DNA of 64,000 nt from an uncultured Alphaproteobacteria bacterium (GTDB lineage Bacteria > Pseudomonadota > Alphaproteobacteria > HIMB59 > GCA-002718135): contig CACBPV010000003.1 in NCBI GenBank assembly GCA_902541215.1, positions 1-64,000 on the forward strand, in the 5' to 3' direction. The translations under genes were made by a program, and so were the position numbers. Positions within the stretch are counted from its first letter, which is position 1. Every line of letters starts with the position of its first letter. Below, one piece after another: positions 1-10,256 of the stretch. The notes beneath the pieces were generated by a model. It had not been told where the DNA came from. It did not search any database and was given only the letters and a program-made list of their open reading frames with translations.

Positions 1-1
1 A

Positions 2-121
2 CCAACAATTGCAGAAGTTCCTTTTGGAGGTGTAAAAGAATCAGGAATGGGAAGAGAAGGTTCTCGATATGGCCTTGATGACTATTTAACTATAAAATAT
101 ATTTCAATGGGTGGTATTTAA
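2..121 (+). CDS. C-terminal fragment of an aldehyde / succinate-semialdehyde dehydrogenase family protein (cut by window edge)
   Basis: Open frame from base 2: [39 protein letters not shown], the typical ALDH C-terminal PFGGxKxSGxGREG motif; not in the ORF track. Confidence 0.85.
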   Translation, partial: PTIAEVPFGGVKESGMGREGSRYGLDDYLTIKYISMGGI

Positions 122-1008
122 GAAAGCCAGGCAGCTCCTCTAACACCACTTGAATCCCCATAAACATTTTTAACAACTTTAGTTTCTAGCGTGTCAGTAA
201 AAACATATTTTTTTAGAGTATCATTTATATTTTCATAAATATAATCTATATTGGACATTCCACCACCCAAAACTATTACATCTGGATCAAGGATATTACA
301 TACAACAGATAAGCCTCTAGCTAAATGATCAATGTATTGATTTAGAGCAAAAATACTATTTTCTTCATTATTAATAAAACCCTCTAATATTTGATGTGAA
401 TTATAATTTTTGTTGAAACGCAAATTATAAGCCGATGAAAATCCTGGGCCAGATATGTAAGTTTCTAAACAACCATTTTTCCCACAATAACATTTTTTTA
501 CATATTTTTTTTCTTCTTCAGTTCTACCTGGTAGTACTATATGACCCCATTCCCCGCTTATACTATTTCGCCCTCTTACAACTTTTTGATTAATGCTAAT
601 ACCACCACCAACACCTGTTCCGATGATTACTCCAAAAACAACTTGATAACCTTTACCTGCTCCATCTACTGCTTCAGACAGTGTGAAACAATTAGCATCA
701 TTTTCTATATTAATATTTCTATTAAGAATTTTATCCAAATCTTGCTTAAATGGTTTGCCATTTAACCATATAGAATTAGCATTTTTAATTAAAGCTGTAT
801 CATTTGATATGGCTCCCGGCATTCCCATGCCAACAGATTTGGCTTTGCCATGTTTTTTTTCAAAATGATTTATAATGGATAGTATTCCACCAATAGTTCC
901 ATCATAAGTTTTTTCAGTATTAATTCTTTTTCTATCTATTTCAGTTCCATTTGGATCTAGGAGAATGCCCTCAGTTTTGGTACCCCCTACATCAATACCT
1001 ATTTTCAT
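118..1008 (-). CDS. ROK family sugar kinase (fructokinase / N-acetylglucosamine kinase-like)
   Basis: N-terminal [11 protein letters not shown] phosphate motif; [17 protein letters not shown] zinc/ROK signature. Confidence 0.88.
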   Translation of the reverse strand: MKIGIDVGGTKTEGILLDPNGTEIDRKRINTEKTYDGTIGGILSIINHFEKKHGKAKSVGMGMPGAISNDTALIKNANSIWLNGKPFKQDLDKILNRNINIENDANCFTLSEAVDGAGKGYQVVFGVIIGTGVGGGISINQKVVRGRNSISGEWGHIVLPGRTEEEKKYVKKCYCGKNGCLETYISGPGFSSAYNLRFNKNYNSHQILEGFINNEENSIFALNQYIDHLARGLSVVCNILDPDVIVLGGGMSNIDYIYENINDTLKKYVFTDTLETKVVKNVYGDSSGVRGAAWLS

Positions 1009-1014
1009 TAATTA

Positions 1015-1581
1015 TTATTTTGTAATAATTTTATGTAAAGTCGGGATCAGAGCAACCGCTAATGCTATTTTAAATAACTCACTAGGAATAAATGGTAAAA
1101 GACCAGCTGCTAATGCTTTTTCGAAACCAATAATATAACCAAGATATATAATACCAAATGAGAATATAACAACAGAACCAATTAATAGAGAAAACGCAGC
1201 TTTTAAATATGTTTTGCTAAAACCTAAATTTGCTAAGTAACTTATAACTATTGATGCAAATAACATACCATAAAGATATCCTGCTGTTGGGCCAACTAAA
1301 TAAACAATTCCTCCACCTGTCGCAAAGACAGGAAGTCCTATAGCTCCTTGAAAAAGGTAAAATGCAACTGTGGCAAAAGATAATCTAATACTATAAGTCA
1401 TTCCTATTAAGAAAATTACAAATGTCTGCATTGTCATTGGCACTGGCCAAAATGGTACTTGAACCTTAGCTGAAATAGCTAGTAAAATTGAACCAATTAA
1501 GATCAATGTTATTGTAAGAAAATTTGAATTAATATTTTCAAAATTTTTTAATTTGTTAATTAAAATTCTATCTTCGTGCAT
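1015..1581 (-). CDS. bioY: BioY family biotin transporter
   Basis: AKVQVPFWPVPMTMQTF and GPTAGYLYGML motifs typical of BioY. Confidence 0.9.
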   Translation of the reverse strand: MHEDRILINKLKNFENINSNFLTITLILIGSILLAISAKVQVPFWPVPMTMQTFVIFLIGMTYSIRLSFATVAFYLFQGAIGLPVFATGGGIVYLVGPTAGYLYGMLFASIVISYLANLGFSKTYLKAAFSLLIGSVVIFSFGIIYLGYIIGFEKALAAGLLPFIPSELFKIALAVALIPTLHKIITK

Positions 1582-1604
1582 ATATTTCCCTTTAATTATT
1601 GTAA

Positions 1605-2543
1605 TTAAACTAATTTATATTTTGCTTCAAGCTTATCCCAAAAATCTTTTTCTAAATTTACATTATTTAATGCATTAATTTGCTTCAATCCTGTGGGCGA
1701 AGTTACGTTTATTTCTGTTAGATAATTTCCAATTATATCAATTCCAACAAAAAATAGATTATGTTCTTTTAGTTTTGGTCCCAAATTTTCGATAATTTCT
1801 TTATCTCTATAAACTAGGTCAGTTTTACTTGCCTTGCCGCCAGCATGAAAATTTGCTTTTAAATTACCTTCTTGAGGTATTCTAGCAACTGAGCCAAAAT
1901 ATTCACCATCGAAAAAAATAATTCTCCTGTCACCATCCTCTATCTCATTGATAAATTTTTGCACCATTATAGGCAAGTATAAATATTCCTCTAATATTTT
2001 TGAATTGAAATTACTTTTATCAAATCTATGTATACCTTCTCCTCCATTACCGTAAAGTGGTTTTGTTATAATATCTTCTTCTTTATCTAAAAATTCTTCA
2101 ATAATGTTTAAATCTTTTGTTACCAAAGTAGGAGCCATAAATTCTTTAAAATTAAATGTAAATAATTTTTCAGTAGAGTTTCTAACTGCTGTTGGATCAT
2201 TCACAACAATTGTTGAAGATGGAAGTAAGTCCAAAATATAAGTCGATGTGATATAATTCATATCAAAAGGAGGATCCTGTCTTAAAAAGACAAATTGAAA
2301 ATCTTCTAATTTGGCAATTATTTTATTCGATTTAAAATTAAAATAATTTTTTTCATCTAACAATAACTCTAAATAATATCCAGATGCTTGAACAGTATTT
2401 TCTTTTATAAATAAATCTTTTGGATTGTAATAAAAAATATCATAATCTCTTTCTTGTGCCTCATAACCTATTAAAAAAGATGTATCGAATTCATAATCAA
2501 TTTTTTCAATATTATCCATTTGGATTGCTATACTTTTTTTCAT
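1605..2543 (-). CDS. gshB: Glutathione synthase
   Basis: FLRQDPPFDMNYI, PLYGNGGEGI, DRRIIFFDGE, GIDIIGNYLTEINVTSPTG (ATP-grasp GshB). Confidence 0.93.
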   Translation of the reverse strand: MKKSIAIQMDNIEKIDYEFDTSFLIGYEAQERDYDIFYYNPKDLFIKENTVQASGYYLELLLDEKNYFNFKSNKIIAKLEDFQFVFLRQDPPFDMNYITSTYILDLLPSSTIVVNDPTAVRNSTEKLFTFNFKEFMAPTLVTKDLNIIEEFLDKEEDIITKPLYGNGGEGIHRFDKSNFNSKILEEYLYLPIMVQKFINEIEDGDRRIIFFDGEYFGSVARIPQEGNLKANFHAGGKASKTDLVYRDKEIIENLGPKLKEHNLFFVGIDIIGNYLTEINVTSPTGLKQINALNNVNLEKDFWDKLEAKYKLV

Positions 2544-3883
2544 TAGAAAATTTCTTCCTCATATATTTTTTTAATATTTTTTTTCCATTCACCATTATAT
2601 TTACTGATTAATAAATCAGCAGGTGAGTGACCATTTGATAGATTTTTTTCTAAATCTTTAAGATAAAATGTTTCATTATATTTTTCATTTTTTACTTGAA
2701 TATTTCTTTTCTCTAAACCTGATTTAGAAATTTCAAGTAATTTTTGTGCAATATCTAATAGGGAACCATTTTTGAATTTTGTTTGTAAACCCTCTAATGG
2801 AGCTAAGGTATTTATTAAATTTCTATCATTTTGTGTCCAATCCTCAACTATTTCATTAGTTTTATTAATAGATTCATCATTGTATAAAATACCAATCCAA
2901 AAAGCAGGCTGAGAACATATTAAATCCCATGAACATGCGTCCATAGAACGAATTTCTAAGAATTGCTTTAATCTAACTTGAGGAAATAAAGTTGATAAAT
3001 GGTTTATCCAATCTTCAATAGCAGGTTCAATATTTAAATCTTTTGAAATATTATTTTTAAAAAAATCTCTAAAAGTATAATTGGTCATATCTATATATTT
3101 GTGATTTCTAATCACAAAATACATTGGTACATCAAGTGCATACTCAACATATTTTTCAAAATTAAAATTTTTATCAAAAACAAAAGGCAATAAACCTGTT
3201 CTATCTTTGTCTGTGTGATGCCAGAAATGAGATCTTAAACTCTTATATTTGGAAACTTCTTTTTGATCAAAAGGTGAGTTAGCAAATATTGCAGTTGCAA
3301 TACCTTCAAGATTTAACATTAATCGATACTTAGCAATCATATCTTCTTCAGAATGATAATCCAAATTTACTTGGTTTGTACATGTGCGTTTCATCATATG
3401 ATGTCCTAAAGTACCAACTTTAGGCATATATTTTTTCATTATGGAGTACCTTTGTTTTGGCATCCAAGGAAAATCATTGAGAGATAAACTTGGCTCAACA
3501 CCCAAACCTAATAATATAAAGCCAAATTCTTCACCAATATCTTTTAATTCCTTTAAATGTCTATTTGTTTCAGTACAAGTTTGATGGATATTTTTTAATT
3601 GTGCTCCAGATAATTCAATCTGACCACCTGGTTCTAAAGTTATACTTTCACCAAATCTTTCTAGGGCAATTATTGTAGTATTTTTATTATCATACTTTGG
3701 TTTCCATCCTTTATTTACAAATTTTAAAAGAATTTCTTTTATACCCTTTGGTTCTTCATAAGATAATTGACGTAAACTGTCTTTTTTTAAAACAAATTTC
3801 TCGTGTTCTACCCCTATCCGTAAATCATTCTTATTTTTGATTCCTTTATAAAAGTAATCTATTAAATCATTTTTTTTTAACAT
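2543..3883 (-). CDS. gshA: Glutamate-cysteine ligase (plant/alphaproteobacterial GCS2-like type)
   Basis: IGVEHEKF, TLEPGGQIELSGA, TCTNQVNLDYHSEEDM, EIRSMDACSWDLICSQPAFW; adjacent to gshB. Confidence 0.9.
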   Translation of the reverse strand: MLKKNDLIDYFYKGIKNKNDLRIGVEHEKFVLKKDSLRQLSYEEPKGIKEILLKFVNKGWKPKYDNKNTTIIALERFGESITLEPGGQIELSGAQLKNIHQTCTETNRHLKELKDIGEEFGFILLGLGVEPSLSLNDFPWMPKQRYSIMKKYMPKVGTLGHHMMKRTCTNQVNLDYHSEEDMIAKYRLMLNLEGIATAIFANSPFDQKEVSKYKSLRSHFWHHTDKDRTGLLPFVFDKNFNFEKYVEYALDVPMYFVIRNHKYIDMTNYTFRDFFKNNISKDLNIEPAIEDWINHLSTLFPQVRLKQFLEIRSMDACSWDLICSQPAFWIGILYNDESINKTNEIVEDWTQNDRNLINTLAPLEGLQTKFKNGSLLDIAQKLLEISKSGLEKRNIQVKNEKYNETFYLKDLEKNLSNGHSPADLLISKYNGEWKKNIKKIYEEEIF

Positions 3884-3906
3884 TTTTTTAACTTAAATAG
3901 TCCAGA

Positions 3907-5274
3907 TCATATTAAAAATAAAGTTGCTAATCCAAGAAAAGAAAGAAAACCAAATACATCTGTTATTGTAGTCAAAATTACTGCAGATGCTAAAGCAGGA
4001 TCAATTTTTAGCTTATCTAAAACTAGTGGAATTACAATTCCTGAAAAACCAGCTATTAATAAGTTTAGTATCATGGCAAGGCCTATTATCAAACCCAAAA
4101 GTAAATTATCAAACCAATAAATAGAAATTAAAGATATTATAATAGCAAATATGATACCATTTATACCGCCAATTAGAGTTTCTTTGGTTATTATTTTTAT
4201 CGCATTACTAGTTGTTAGTTCTTTCACTGCAATAGCTCGCACTGCAACTGTTAAAGTTTGAGTACCTGCGTTAGCGCCCATAGAAGCTACTATCGGCATT
4301 AAAATAGCTAAGGCTACTACTTTTTCTATAGCAGCTTCAAACAAACCTATTACTATTGAAGCTACTACCGCTGTCATTAAATTTACAATCAACCATGAAA
4401 TTCTTGATTTTGTTGTTGAAATAATTGACTCATACAAGTCTGTATGATCTACGCCTCCAAGCTTTAAAATGTCTTCTTCTCTTTCTTCTTCTATAACCTC
4501 AACAACATCGTCAACTGTAATTGATCCAATAATTTGTTTTCGATTATTGATAACAGGAGCACTCACCAATCCGTATTTATTAAATAATAGAGCTACATCT
4601 TCTTGATCTGTATTTACATCAATTAATCTTAACTCTTTGTTTGTTATTGAATTTAATTCTACTTGTCTTTTTGAACCCATTAACCTTCCTAATGGAACAA
4701 CACCTTTTACTTCTTGTTTACTATTAATTAAATAAATATCATAGAAATCTTCAGGTAGTTTCACTTTATTATTTCTTAAATGATCAATTGCTTGACCAAC
4801 ATTCCATAATTGATTAACGGCAACAAATTGTCTTTGCATTAATCTTCCAGCAGAATCTTCAGGATAATTTAATCCTTCTTCAACCAATGTACGTTCTTCT
4901 TTATCTAAATTTTCTAAGAATATAGTCTGATCTTTTTCTTCTAAATCTTCTGCTAAGTCGACAGCATCATCAGTATCTAAACTTTTAGCATTATTTGCTA
5001 ATTGTTTTATATCCAAAGTTTCTATTATTTCTTCCCTAACACTATCATTTAAGTAAGTTAATATTTCAGGATCAAAATCTTTATCAATTATATTCAAAAG
5101 ACTTAGTCGTAAAACTGGATCTAAGTTTTGAAGAATGTCTGCTATATCAGCATTATGAATATCGTTTAAATAAGATAAAACTTTATCATATTTATAATTT
5201 TCTAAATAATCGGATACTAGTTCAACAGATTTAGATGAAGAATCCTGATCTTTTTTTATTATAATTTCGTCCAT
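3907..5274 (-). CDS. mgtE: Magnesium transporter MgtE
   Basis: MgtE N domain, CBS pair (VPLGRLM..., SAPVINNRKQIIGSITVDDVVEVIEEE) and five-TM domain. The ORF-track start at 5310 lies inside tRNA-Leu; first ATG outside the tRNA is at 5274 (MDEIIIKK...). Confidence 0.9.
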   Translation of the reverse strand: MDEIIIKKDQDSSSKSVELVSDYLENYKYDKVLSYLNDIHNADIADILQNLDPVLRLSLLNIIDKDFDPEILTYLNDSVREEIIETLDIKQLANNAKSLDTDDAVDLAEDLEEKDQTIFLENLDKEERTLVEEGLNYPEDSAGRLMQRQFVAVNQLWNVGQAIDHLRNNKVKLPEDFYDIYLINSKQEVKGVVPLGRLMGSKRQVELNSITNKELRLIDVNTDQEDVALLFNKYGLVSAPVINNRKQIIGSITVDDVVEVIEEEREEDILKLGGVDHTDLYESIISTTKSRISWLIVNLMTAVVASIVIGLFEAAIEKVVALAILMPIVASMGANAGTQTLTVAVRAIAVKELTTSNAIKIITKETLIGGINGIIFAIIISLISIYWFDNLLLGLIIGLAMILNLLIAGFSGIVIPLVLDKLKIDPALASAVILTTITDVFGFLSFLGLATLFLI

Positions 5275-5280
5275 ATCAAT

Positions 5281-5367
5281 TGGTGCGGCTGAGAAGACTT
5301 GAACTTCCACAGGATAAATCCCACAGCGACCTCAACGCTGCGCGTATACCAATTCCGCCACAGCCGC
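5281..5367 (-). tRNA. tRNA-Leu(GAG)
   Basis: Reverse complement GCGGCTGTGGCGGAATTGG...CAGCG-TTGAGGT-CGCTG...GGAAGTTCAAGTCTTCTCAGCCGCACCA; 7-bp acceptor stem, long variable arm, encoded CCA. Confidence 0.95.
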
Positions 5368-5426
5368 ATATATAGTAGAATTAAATATCAGATAGGATAT
5401 TAACTATCAATAAAGTAAAACATAAG

Positions 5427-6074
5427 ATGAAACAGATTGAAATTAAAATATCTAATAATGAAATTAATTATGATGAAGCATTAATGCTTATGGAGTCTAG
5501 AGTTGAAGATATAAGTAACAATAAATCTAAAGAATTATTATGGTTTCTAAATCATAACCATATTTTTACTCAAGGAACAAGTGCATCAAAAGATGAGGTA
5601 TTAAACACAACTGTAATTGACATTATAAAATCTAATCGTGGAGGAAAAACAACCTATCATGGCCCTGGTCAAAGAATTGTTTATTTTATGTTAAATTTAA
5701 ATAATAAAAATAAAGATATTCGAAAATTTATCTCTGTAATTGAAGATTCTCTAATCTCTTTTTTAGCTGACTATAATATTGAAGCACAAGCCTTTAAAGA
5801 TAGAGTTGGCATTTGGGTAACTAAAAGTAACAATATTACATTTAATAAAGAAAAAAAAATTGGTGCAATTGGATTACGTATTAAAAAATGGATTACATAC
5901 CATGGTTTAAGTTTTAATATTAATCCTGATCTCAAATATTACAATTATATTCACTCATGTGGTCTAAAAGAATATCAAAATACTTCAATGGAAGAGTTAG
6001 GTATTAAATTAGACCAATCTGAATTTGATAATAAATTTAAAGATATATTTATAGAAAAACTAAAAACTATTTAA
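5427..6074 (+). CDS. lipB: Lipoyl(octanoyl) transferase
   Basis: RGGKTTYHGPGQRIVYFMLNL, KIGAIGLRIKKWITYHGLSFNI motifs of LipB. Confidence 0.95.
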   Translation: MKQIEIKISNNEINYDEALMLMESRVEDISNNKSKELLWFLNHNHIFTQGTSASKDEVLNTTVIDIIKSNRGGKTTYHGPGQRIVYFMLNLNNKNKDIRKFISVIEDSLISFLADYNIEAQAFKDRVGIWVTKSNNITFNKEKKIGAIGLRIKKWITYHGLSFNINPDLKYYNYIHSCGLKEYQNTSMEELGIKLDQSEFDNKFKDIFIEKLKTI

Positions 6075-6974
6075 ATAATATTTTAAATCTTTATTAATTT
6101 TTAAATTATTTTTTTTTATAAAGTTAAGAAAATCATCAGGTAAATTTGAAATAAATTCAAATTTTTTTTTATTTATTGTAAATCTTAATGCAAATGCATG
6201 TAACATTAAGTTTTCTTTTTTATATTTTGAATATAAATTGTATTTTTTGTCTCCAATAATTGGACACCCAAGATTTTTAGAAACTATTCTAAGCTGATGA
6301 GTTTTACCAGTCTGAGGATTAAATAATATTGAAGAAATACTTTTGTTTTTATTTAATACTTTGTAATTTGTTAAAGTATCTTCTATTTTAAGTTTTTTAG
6401 TTTTAATTTCTAGTTTAACTTTAGAAACATTATTTTTAGGGATACCCTCACATAATGCAATATAGAATTTAGTAATTTCTTTTTGTTTGAACAGAAAAGA
6501 TAGTTTTTTTGCATAGTTAAGATTTTTAGCAATTAAAAGAAGTCCTGATGTTTCTTTGTCAAGTCTATGTACTAATCTGTAATGTAAGTTAATATTTTTA
6601 ATTATGTGATCTATCGATGTTTTAATTTTACTTCCTCCTTGAGTAGCTATTCTTGACCATTTATTTAAAACAATAAAATCATCGTTTTCAAAAATTATTG
6701 ATCTTTTAAATTCAGATAAAGTTTCTTTAGATATTTTTATATCTTTTTTAAAAATAATCTTATTTTTATAAAGCTTTTCATGGTAATTTAATAATTTAAG
6801 TTCGTCATTAGGCTTGATAAGATAGTTTGCTTTAGTAATTGAGTTATTTATTAAAATATTTTTTTTTCTAATATTTTTTTGAATAAATCCTTGTGTAAGA
6901 GATGTATATTTTTGTTTAAGATATTTATCTAATCTTTGGTTAAAATTATTTAGAATTTTAATATTCTTAATCAA
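6060..6974 (-). CDS. RluA/RluC-family 23S rRNA pseudouridine synthase
   Basis: S4-like N-terminus; LVHRLDKETSGLLLIAKN catalytic motif; PQTGKTHQLRI. Confidence 0.92.
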   Translation of the reverse strand: MIKNIKILNNFNQRLDKYLKQKYTSLTQGFIQKNIRKKNILINNSITKANYLIKPNDELKLLNYHEKLYKNKIIFKKDIKISKETLSEFKRSIIFENDDFIVLNKWSRIATQGGSKIKTSIDHIIKNINLHYRLVHRLDKETSGLLLIAKNLNYAKKLSFLFKQKEITKFYIALCEGIPKNNVSKVKLEIKTKKLKIEDTLTNYKVLNKNKSISSILFNPQTGKTHQLRIVSKNLGCPIIGDKKYNLYSKYKKENLMLHAFALRFTINKKKFEFISNLPDDFLNFIKKNNLKINKDLKYYLNSF

Positions 6975-6975
6975 A

Positions 6976-7344
6976 TTAAAACTTATTTAATAGGGTTCCT
7001 AGGTATGCAGATATTATACATATAAAAATAGAAATAAAAATATAAGTAAAAGAAGAGGCATATTTTTTTGAATTGATTAAATCAAGTACTTCATAAGAAA
7101 ATGCAGAAAAAGTTGTAAAAGATCCTAATAGACCAATAATTAAAAAAAACTTAATAAAATTTTCAGATAGTTTATTTCCAAAACTAGATGTTATAAAATA
7201 TCCTATCAAAAAAGAACCTATTATATTCACAGAAATAGTTCCATAAATAGTAGATACAAATAAAGTTTTACTAAAATTAGTTAAAAGATATCTTAAAACT
7301 GCTCCTAACGCGCCACCAGTGGCGACTAATATTAAGTTAAACAA
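6976..7344 (-). CDS. crcB: CrcB/Fluc fluoride ion channel
   Basis: GGALGAVLRYLLT, GTISVNIIGSFLIGY, GLLGSFTTFSAFSYE motifs. Confidence 0.93.
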   Translation of the reverse strand: MFNLILVATGGALGAVLRYLLTNFSKTLFVSTIYGTISVNIIGSFLIGYFITSSFGNKLSENFIKFFLIIGLLGSFTTFSAFSYEVLDLINSKKYASSFTYIFISIFICIISAYLGTLLNKF

Positions 7345-7349
7345 TATTT

Positions 7350-7787
7350 TTAGGCTGTTGTTTGTTCTTCTACTTCTTCAGTAGATTTTTTTTCAATTAC
7401 AGGACCACTATCTAGTCCTTTTGCTTTTTCATCTCTATCAATAAATTCGATAACTGCTGTTGGAGCGTTATCTCCGAATCTATTACCTAACTTAATAATT
7501 CGAGTATATCCGCCAGCTCTAGCTTTATACCTTTCGGCAAAGACATTAAAAACTTTTTTAGACATTTTTTGATCTTTTAAAATGGAAATGGTCTTTCTTC
7601 TTGATTGTAAATCTCCTTTTTTTCCTAAAGTTACAATTTTTTCCACAAACCTTCTAAGCTCCTTTGCTTTAGCTAAAGTTGTTGTTATTTGTTCATGTTT
7701 GATAAGTGCATTTGACATATTCATAAACATGGCTTTTCTATGAGAGCTGGTCTTATTGAGTTTTTTATTTTTAATATTATGCTTCAT
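7350..7787 (-). CDS. rplQ: 50S ribosomal protein L17
   Basis: [46 protein letters not shown]. Confidence 0.97.
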   Translation of the reverse strand: MKHNIKNKKLNKTSSHRKAMFMNMSNALIKHEQITTTLAKAKELRRFVEKIVTLGKKGDLQSRRKTISILKDQKMSKKVFNVFAERYKARAGGYTRIIKLGNRFGDNAPTAVIEFIDRDEKAKGLDSGPVIEKKSTEEVEEQTTA

Positions 7788-7792
7788 AATAA

Positions 7793-8815
7793 TTATTTAT
7801 TAAAAGGGTCCTCATATTTCTTGGCTAACTCATCTATATTTTCGGGTGGCCAATCCGGTACTGACATTCCAAGGTTTAATTCCATTTGTTGAAGAACTTC
7901 CTTTATTTCGTTTAGGGATTTTCTTCCAAAATTTGGAGTTCTCAACATTTCTGATTCTGATTTTTGTACAAGATCTCCAATATAAATAATATTATCGTTT
8001 TTTAAACAATTAGCAGACCTCACGGATAGCTCCAGTTCTTCAACCTTTTTTAGGAGATTAGAATTGAAAGATAAAGCTTCTACATTAGCTTGATCTGGGA
8101 GTACTTCAGGTTCATCAAAATTGATAAAGGGTTGTAATTGATCTTGCAAAATTCTTGCAGCAAGGGCAATTGCATCATCAGGTGTAATTGCACCATTGGT
8201 TTCAACCTGAAAAACTAATTTATCAAAGTCAGTAACTTGTCCAACTCTGCTATTTTCTACTTTATAAGAAGCTTTAACTACTGGACTAAACATTGCATCT
8301 AGTTTTATTTCTCCTATAACTTTATTTTCATCTTCAGCCACTTCAGCAGATACGTAACCTTTGCCAGTTTCAACATTAGCCTCAATTTCAACATCTGCAT
8401 TAGAATCAAGTGTCATTATCAATTGGTCAGGATTCATGATCTCTGTTTCTGAGTCTGTTTCAAAATTACCTGCTCTAAGCTCACCTGAACCAGATGATTT
8501 TAAATACATCTTTTTAAGACCTTGTGAATGAACTTTTACAGCAACTGATTTTAAATTTAATAATATATCCGTTAGATCCTCTTTAACACCAGGTATTGTA
8601 GAGAATTCATGGACTACCCCCTTAATTTTGATGGAAGTAATTGCTGCACCTTGTAAAGATGATAATAAAATTCTTCTTATGGAATTACCTAGAGTTAAAC
8701 CAAAACCTCTTTCTAAAGGCTCTGCAGTAAGTTTACCAATTCTACCATTACTCTCTTCAACATTAACTTCCATTTTTGTAGGTTTTATTAATTCGCTCCA
8801 GTTTTTTTGTAACAC
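7793..8815 (-). CDS. rpoA: DNA-directed RNA polymerase subunit alpha
   Basis: [29 protein letters not shown]; alpha-[20 protein letters not shown]. Confidence 0.98.
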   Translation of the reverse strand: MLQKNWSELIKPTKMEVNVEESNGRIGKLTAEPLERGFGLTLGNSIRRILLSSLQGAAITSIKIKGVVHEFSTIPGVKEDLTDILLNLKSVAVKVHSQGLKKMYLKSSGSGELRAGNFETDSETEIMNPDQLIMTLDSNADVEIEANVETGKGYVSAEVAEDENKVIGEIKLDAMFSPVVKASYKVENSRVGQVTDFDKLVFQVETNGAITPDDAIALAARILQDQLQPFINFDEPEVLPDQANVEALSFNSNLLKKVEELELSVRSANCLKNDNIIYIGDLVQKSESEMLRTPNFGRKSLNEIKEVLQQMELNLGMSVPDWPPENIDELAKKYEDPFNK

Positions 8816-8831
8816 TTAAATGCTCCTTTAT

Positions 8832-9212
8832 TTAAACTCTTCTTCTTTTTCTTGGTCTACATCCATTATGAGGTATGGGAGTCACATCTTTAATAGATGT
8901 AATTACGTAGCCTATAGTCTGTAATGACCTAAGCGCGGACTCTCTTCCTGAACCGGGACCAGAAACTTCAACTTTAAGATTTTTTAAACCATATTCTTTT
9001 GCTTTATTGCCAACATCTTCAGCTGCAATTTGTGCAGCATAAGGAGTCGATTTTCTAGATCCTTTAAAACCCTTATGACCTGACGATGACCAAGCTAAGG
9101 CATTACCCTTTTCATCAGAAATTGTAATTATTGTATTATTAAATGATGAAACTATGTGAGCAACTCCAGAAGATACTTTTTTTTTGGTTTTTGATTTTTT
9201 TTTATCAACCAT
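8832..9212 (-). CDS. rpsK: 30S ribosomal protein S11
   Basis: [46 protein letters not shown]. Confidence 0.98.
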   Translation of the reverse strand: MVDKKKSKTKKKVSSGVAHIVSSFNNTIITISDEKGNALAWSSSGHKGFKGSRKSTPYAAQIAAEDVGNKAKEYGLKNLKVEVSGPGSGRESALRSLQTIGYVITSIKDVTPIPHNGCRPRKRRRV

Positions 9213-9214
9213 TT

Positions 9215-9595
9215 TTATCCTTTTGTAACTTTCTTCTTACCAGCTATTGCAACTGCCTTGCCTTTTCTTGTTCTAGCATTTGTATGTGTTCTTTGTCCCC
9301 TTACAGGTAATTTTTTTCTATGTCTAAGACCTCTATAACAACCTAAATCGTTTAATCTTTTGATATCTAGAGAGATTTTTCTTCTTAAATCTCCTTCAAC
9401 AGAATAATCTTTGTCAATTAAATCTCTAATTTTATTTACTTCTTCTTCATTCAATTCGCTTACACGTTTAGAAATATTTATTGAAGCATCTTTACAAATG
9501 TCTAATGCAAATTTTCTCCCTATTCCAAATATGTAAGTAAGTGCTATATTTACTTTTTTATTTGTTGGAATGTTAACACCTGAAATTCTAGCCAT
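9215..9595 (-). CDS. rpsM: 30S ribosomal protein S13
   Basis: [15 protein letters not shown]...[27 protein letters not shown]. Confidence 0.98.
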   Translation of the reverse strand: MARISGVNIPTNKKVNIALTYIFGIGRKFALDICKDASINISKRVSELNEEEVNKIRDLIDKDYSVEGDLRRKISLDIKRLNDLGCYRGLRHRKKLPVRGQRTHTNARTRKGKAVAIAGKKKVTKG

Positions 9596-9623
9596 ATATG
9601 AGTCAAATAAAAATGAATGACGG

Positions 9624-9653
9624 TGAATACATGATATTTGTACAATTAGTCAA
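9624..9653 (-). promoter_or_regulatory. Candidate sigma70-type promoter for rpsM-rpsK-rpoA-rplQ
   Basis: Minus strand TTGACT (9648-9653) - 18 nt - TATTCA (9624-9629) in the 96-nt adk/rpsM gap. Confidence 0.4.
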
Positions 9654-9691
9654 GGAAAGATATATTAAATTTTGGCTGTTTTTCATGATTT

Positions 9692-10255
9692 TTATAAAAT
9701 TTCTTTAATTTTCTGCGTTATTTGTTCAATTTGTAAAGATCCGTCTATTTCGTAAAAGATTGTTGGTAATTTTTTTTTATAATAATCGGATACTTTCTGA
9801 GTTGAATTTAAATATTCTTCATACCTAGTTTGAATAACCTGTATGTTATCATCTTCTCTATTTTCTTCTTGAGATCTTTTCAATATTCTTGATTTTAAAA
9901 TATTAAAATTTATTTGTATATTAAATATATAATTTATAGAAGTCGAGTTATCAAAAAGAAAATTGTTTAAGAATTCAGATTGATTTAATGTTCTAGGATA
10001 ACCGTCTAGAATAAAACCTTTATTTTTTTCATTTTTTAACCTTGAAGAAACAATGGAATTTAAAATTTCATCTGAAACAAAATTACCCGAAGACATAATT
10101 TTTTTTAATTCAATTGCCAGATTATCATTATCATTTAATTTTTTTCTTAAAATATCTCCAGTTGAAAGATGAGAGATTTGTAAAAAGTCTGAAATAATTT
10201 TAGCTTGTGTACCTTTTCCTGCCCCAGGAGGGCCAAAAAAAATTATATTTTTCAA
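9692..10255 (-). CDS. adk: Adenylate kinase
   Basis: MKNIIFFGPPGAGKGTQAK; LSTGDILR; GFILDGYPRT. Confidence 0.97.
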   Translation of the reverse strand: MKNIIFFGPPGAGKGTQAKIISDFLQISHLSTGDILRKKLNDNDNLAIELKKIMSSGNFVSDEILNSIVSSRLKNEKNKGFILDGYPRTLNQSEFLNNFLFDNSTSINYIFNIQINFNILKSRILKRSQEENREDDNIQVIQTRYEEYLNSTQKVSDYYKKKLPTIFYEIDGSLQIEQITQKIKEIL

Positions 10256-10256
10256 T

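Noticed and set aside
5275-5310. mgtE N-terminal extension MEVQVFSAAPID
   Set aside because: Lies within the tRNA-Leu T arm and acceptor stem; ORF-caller artefact
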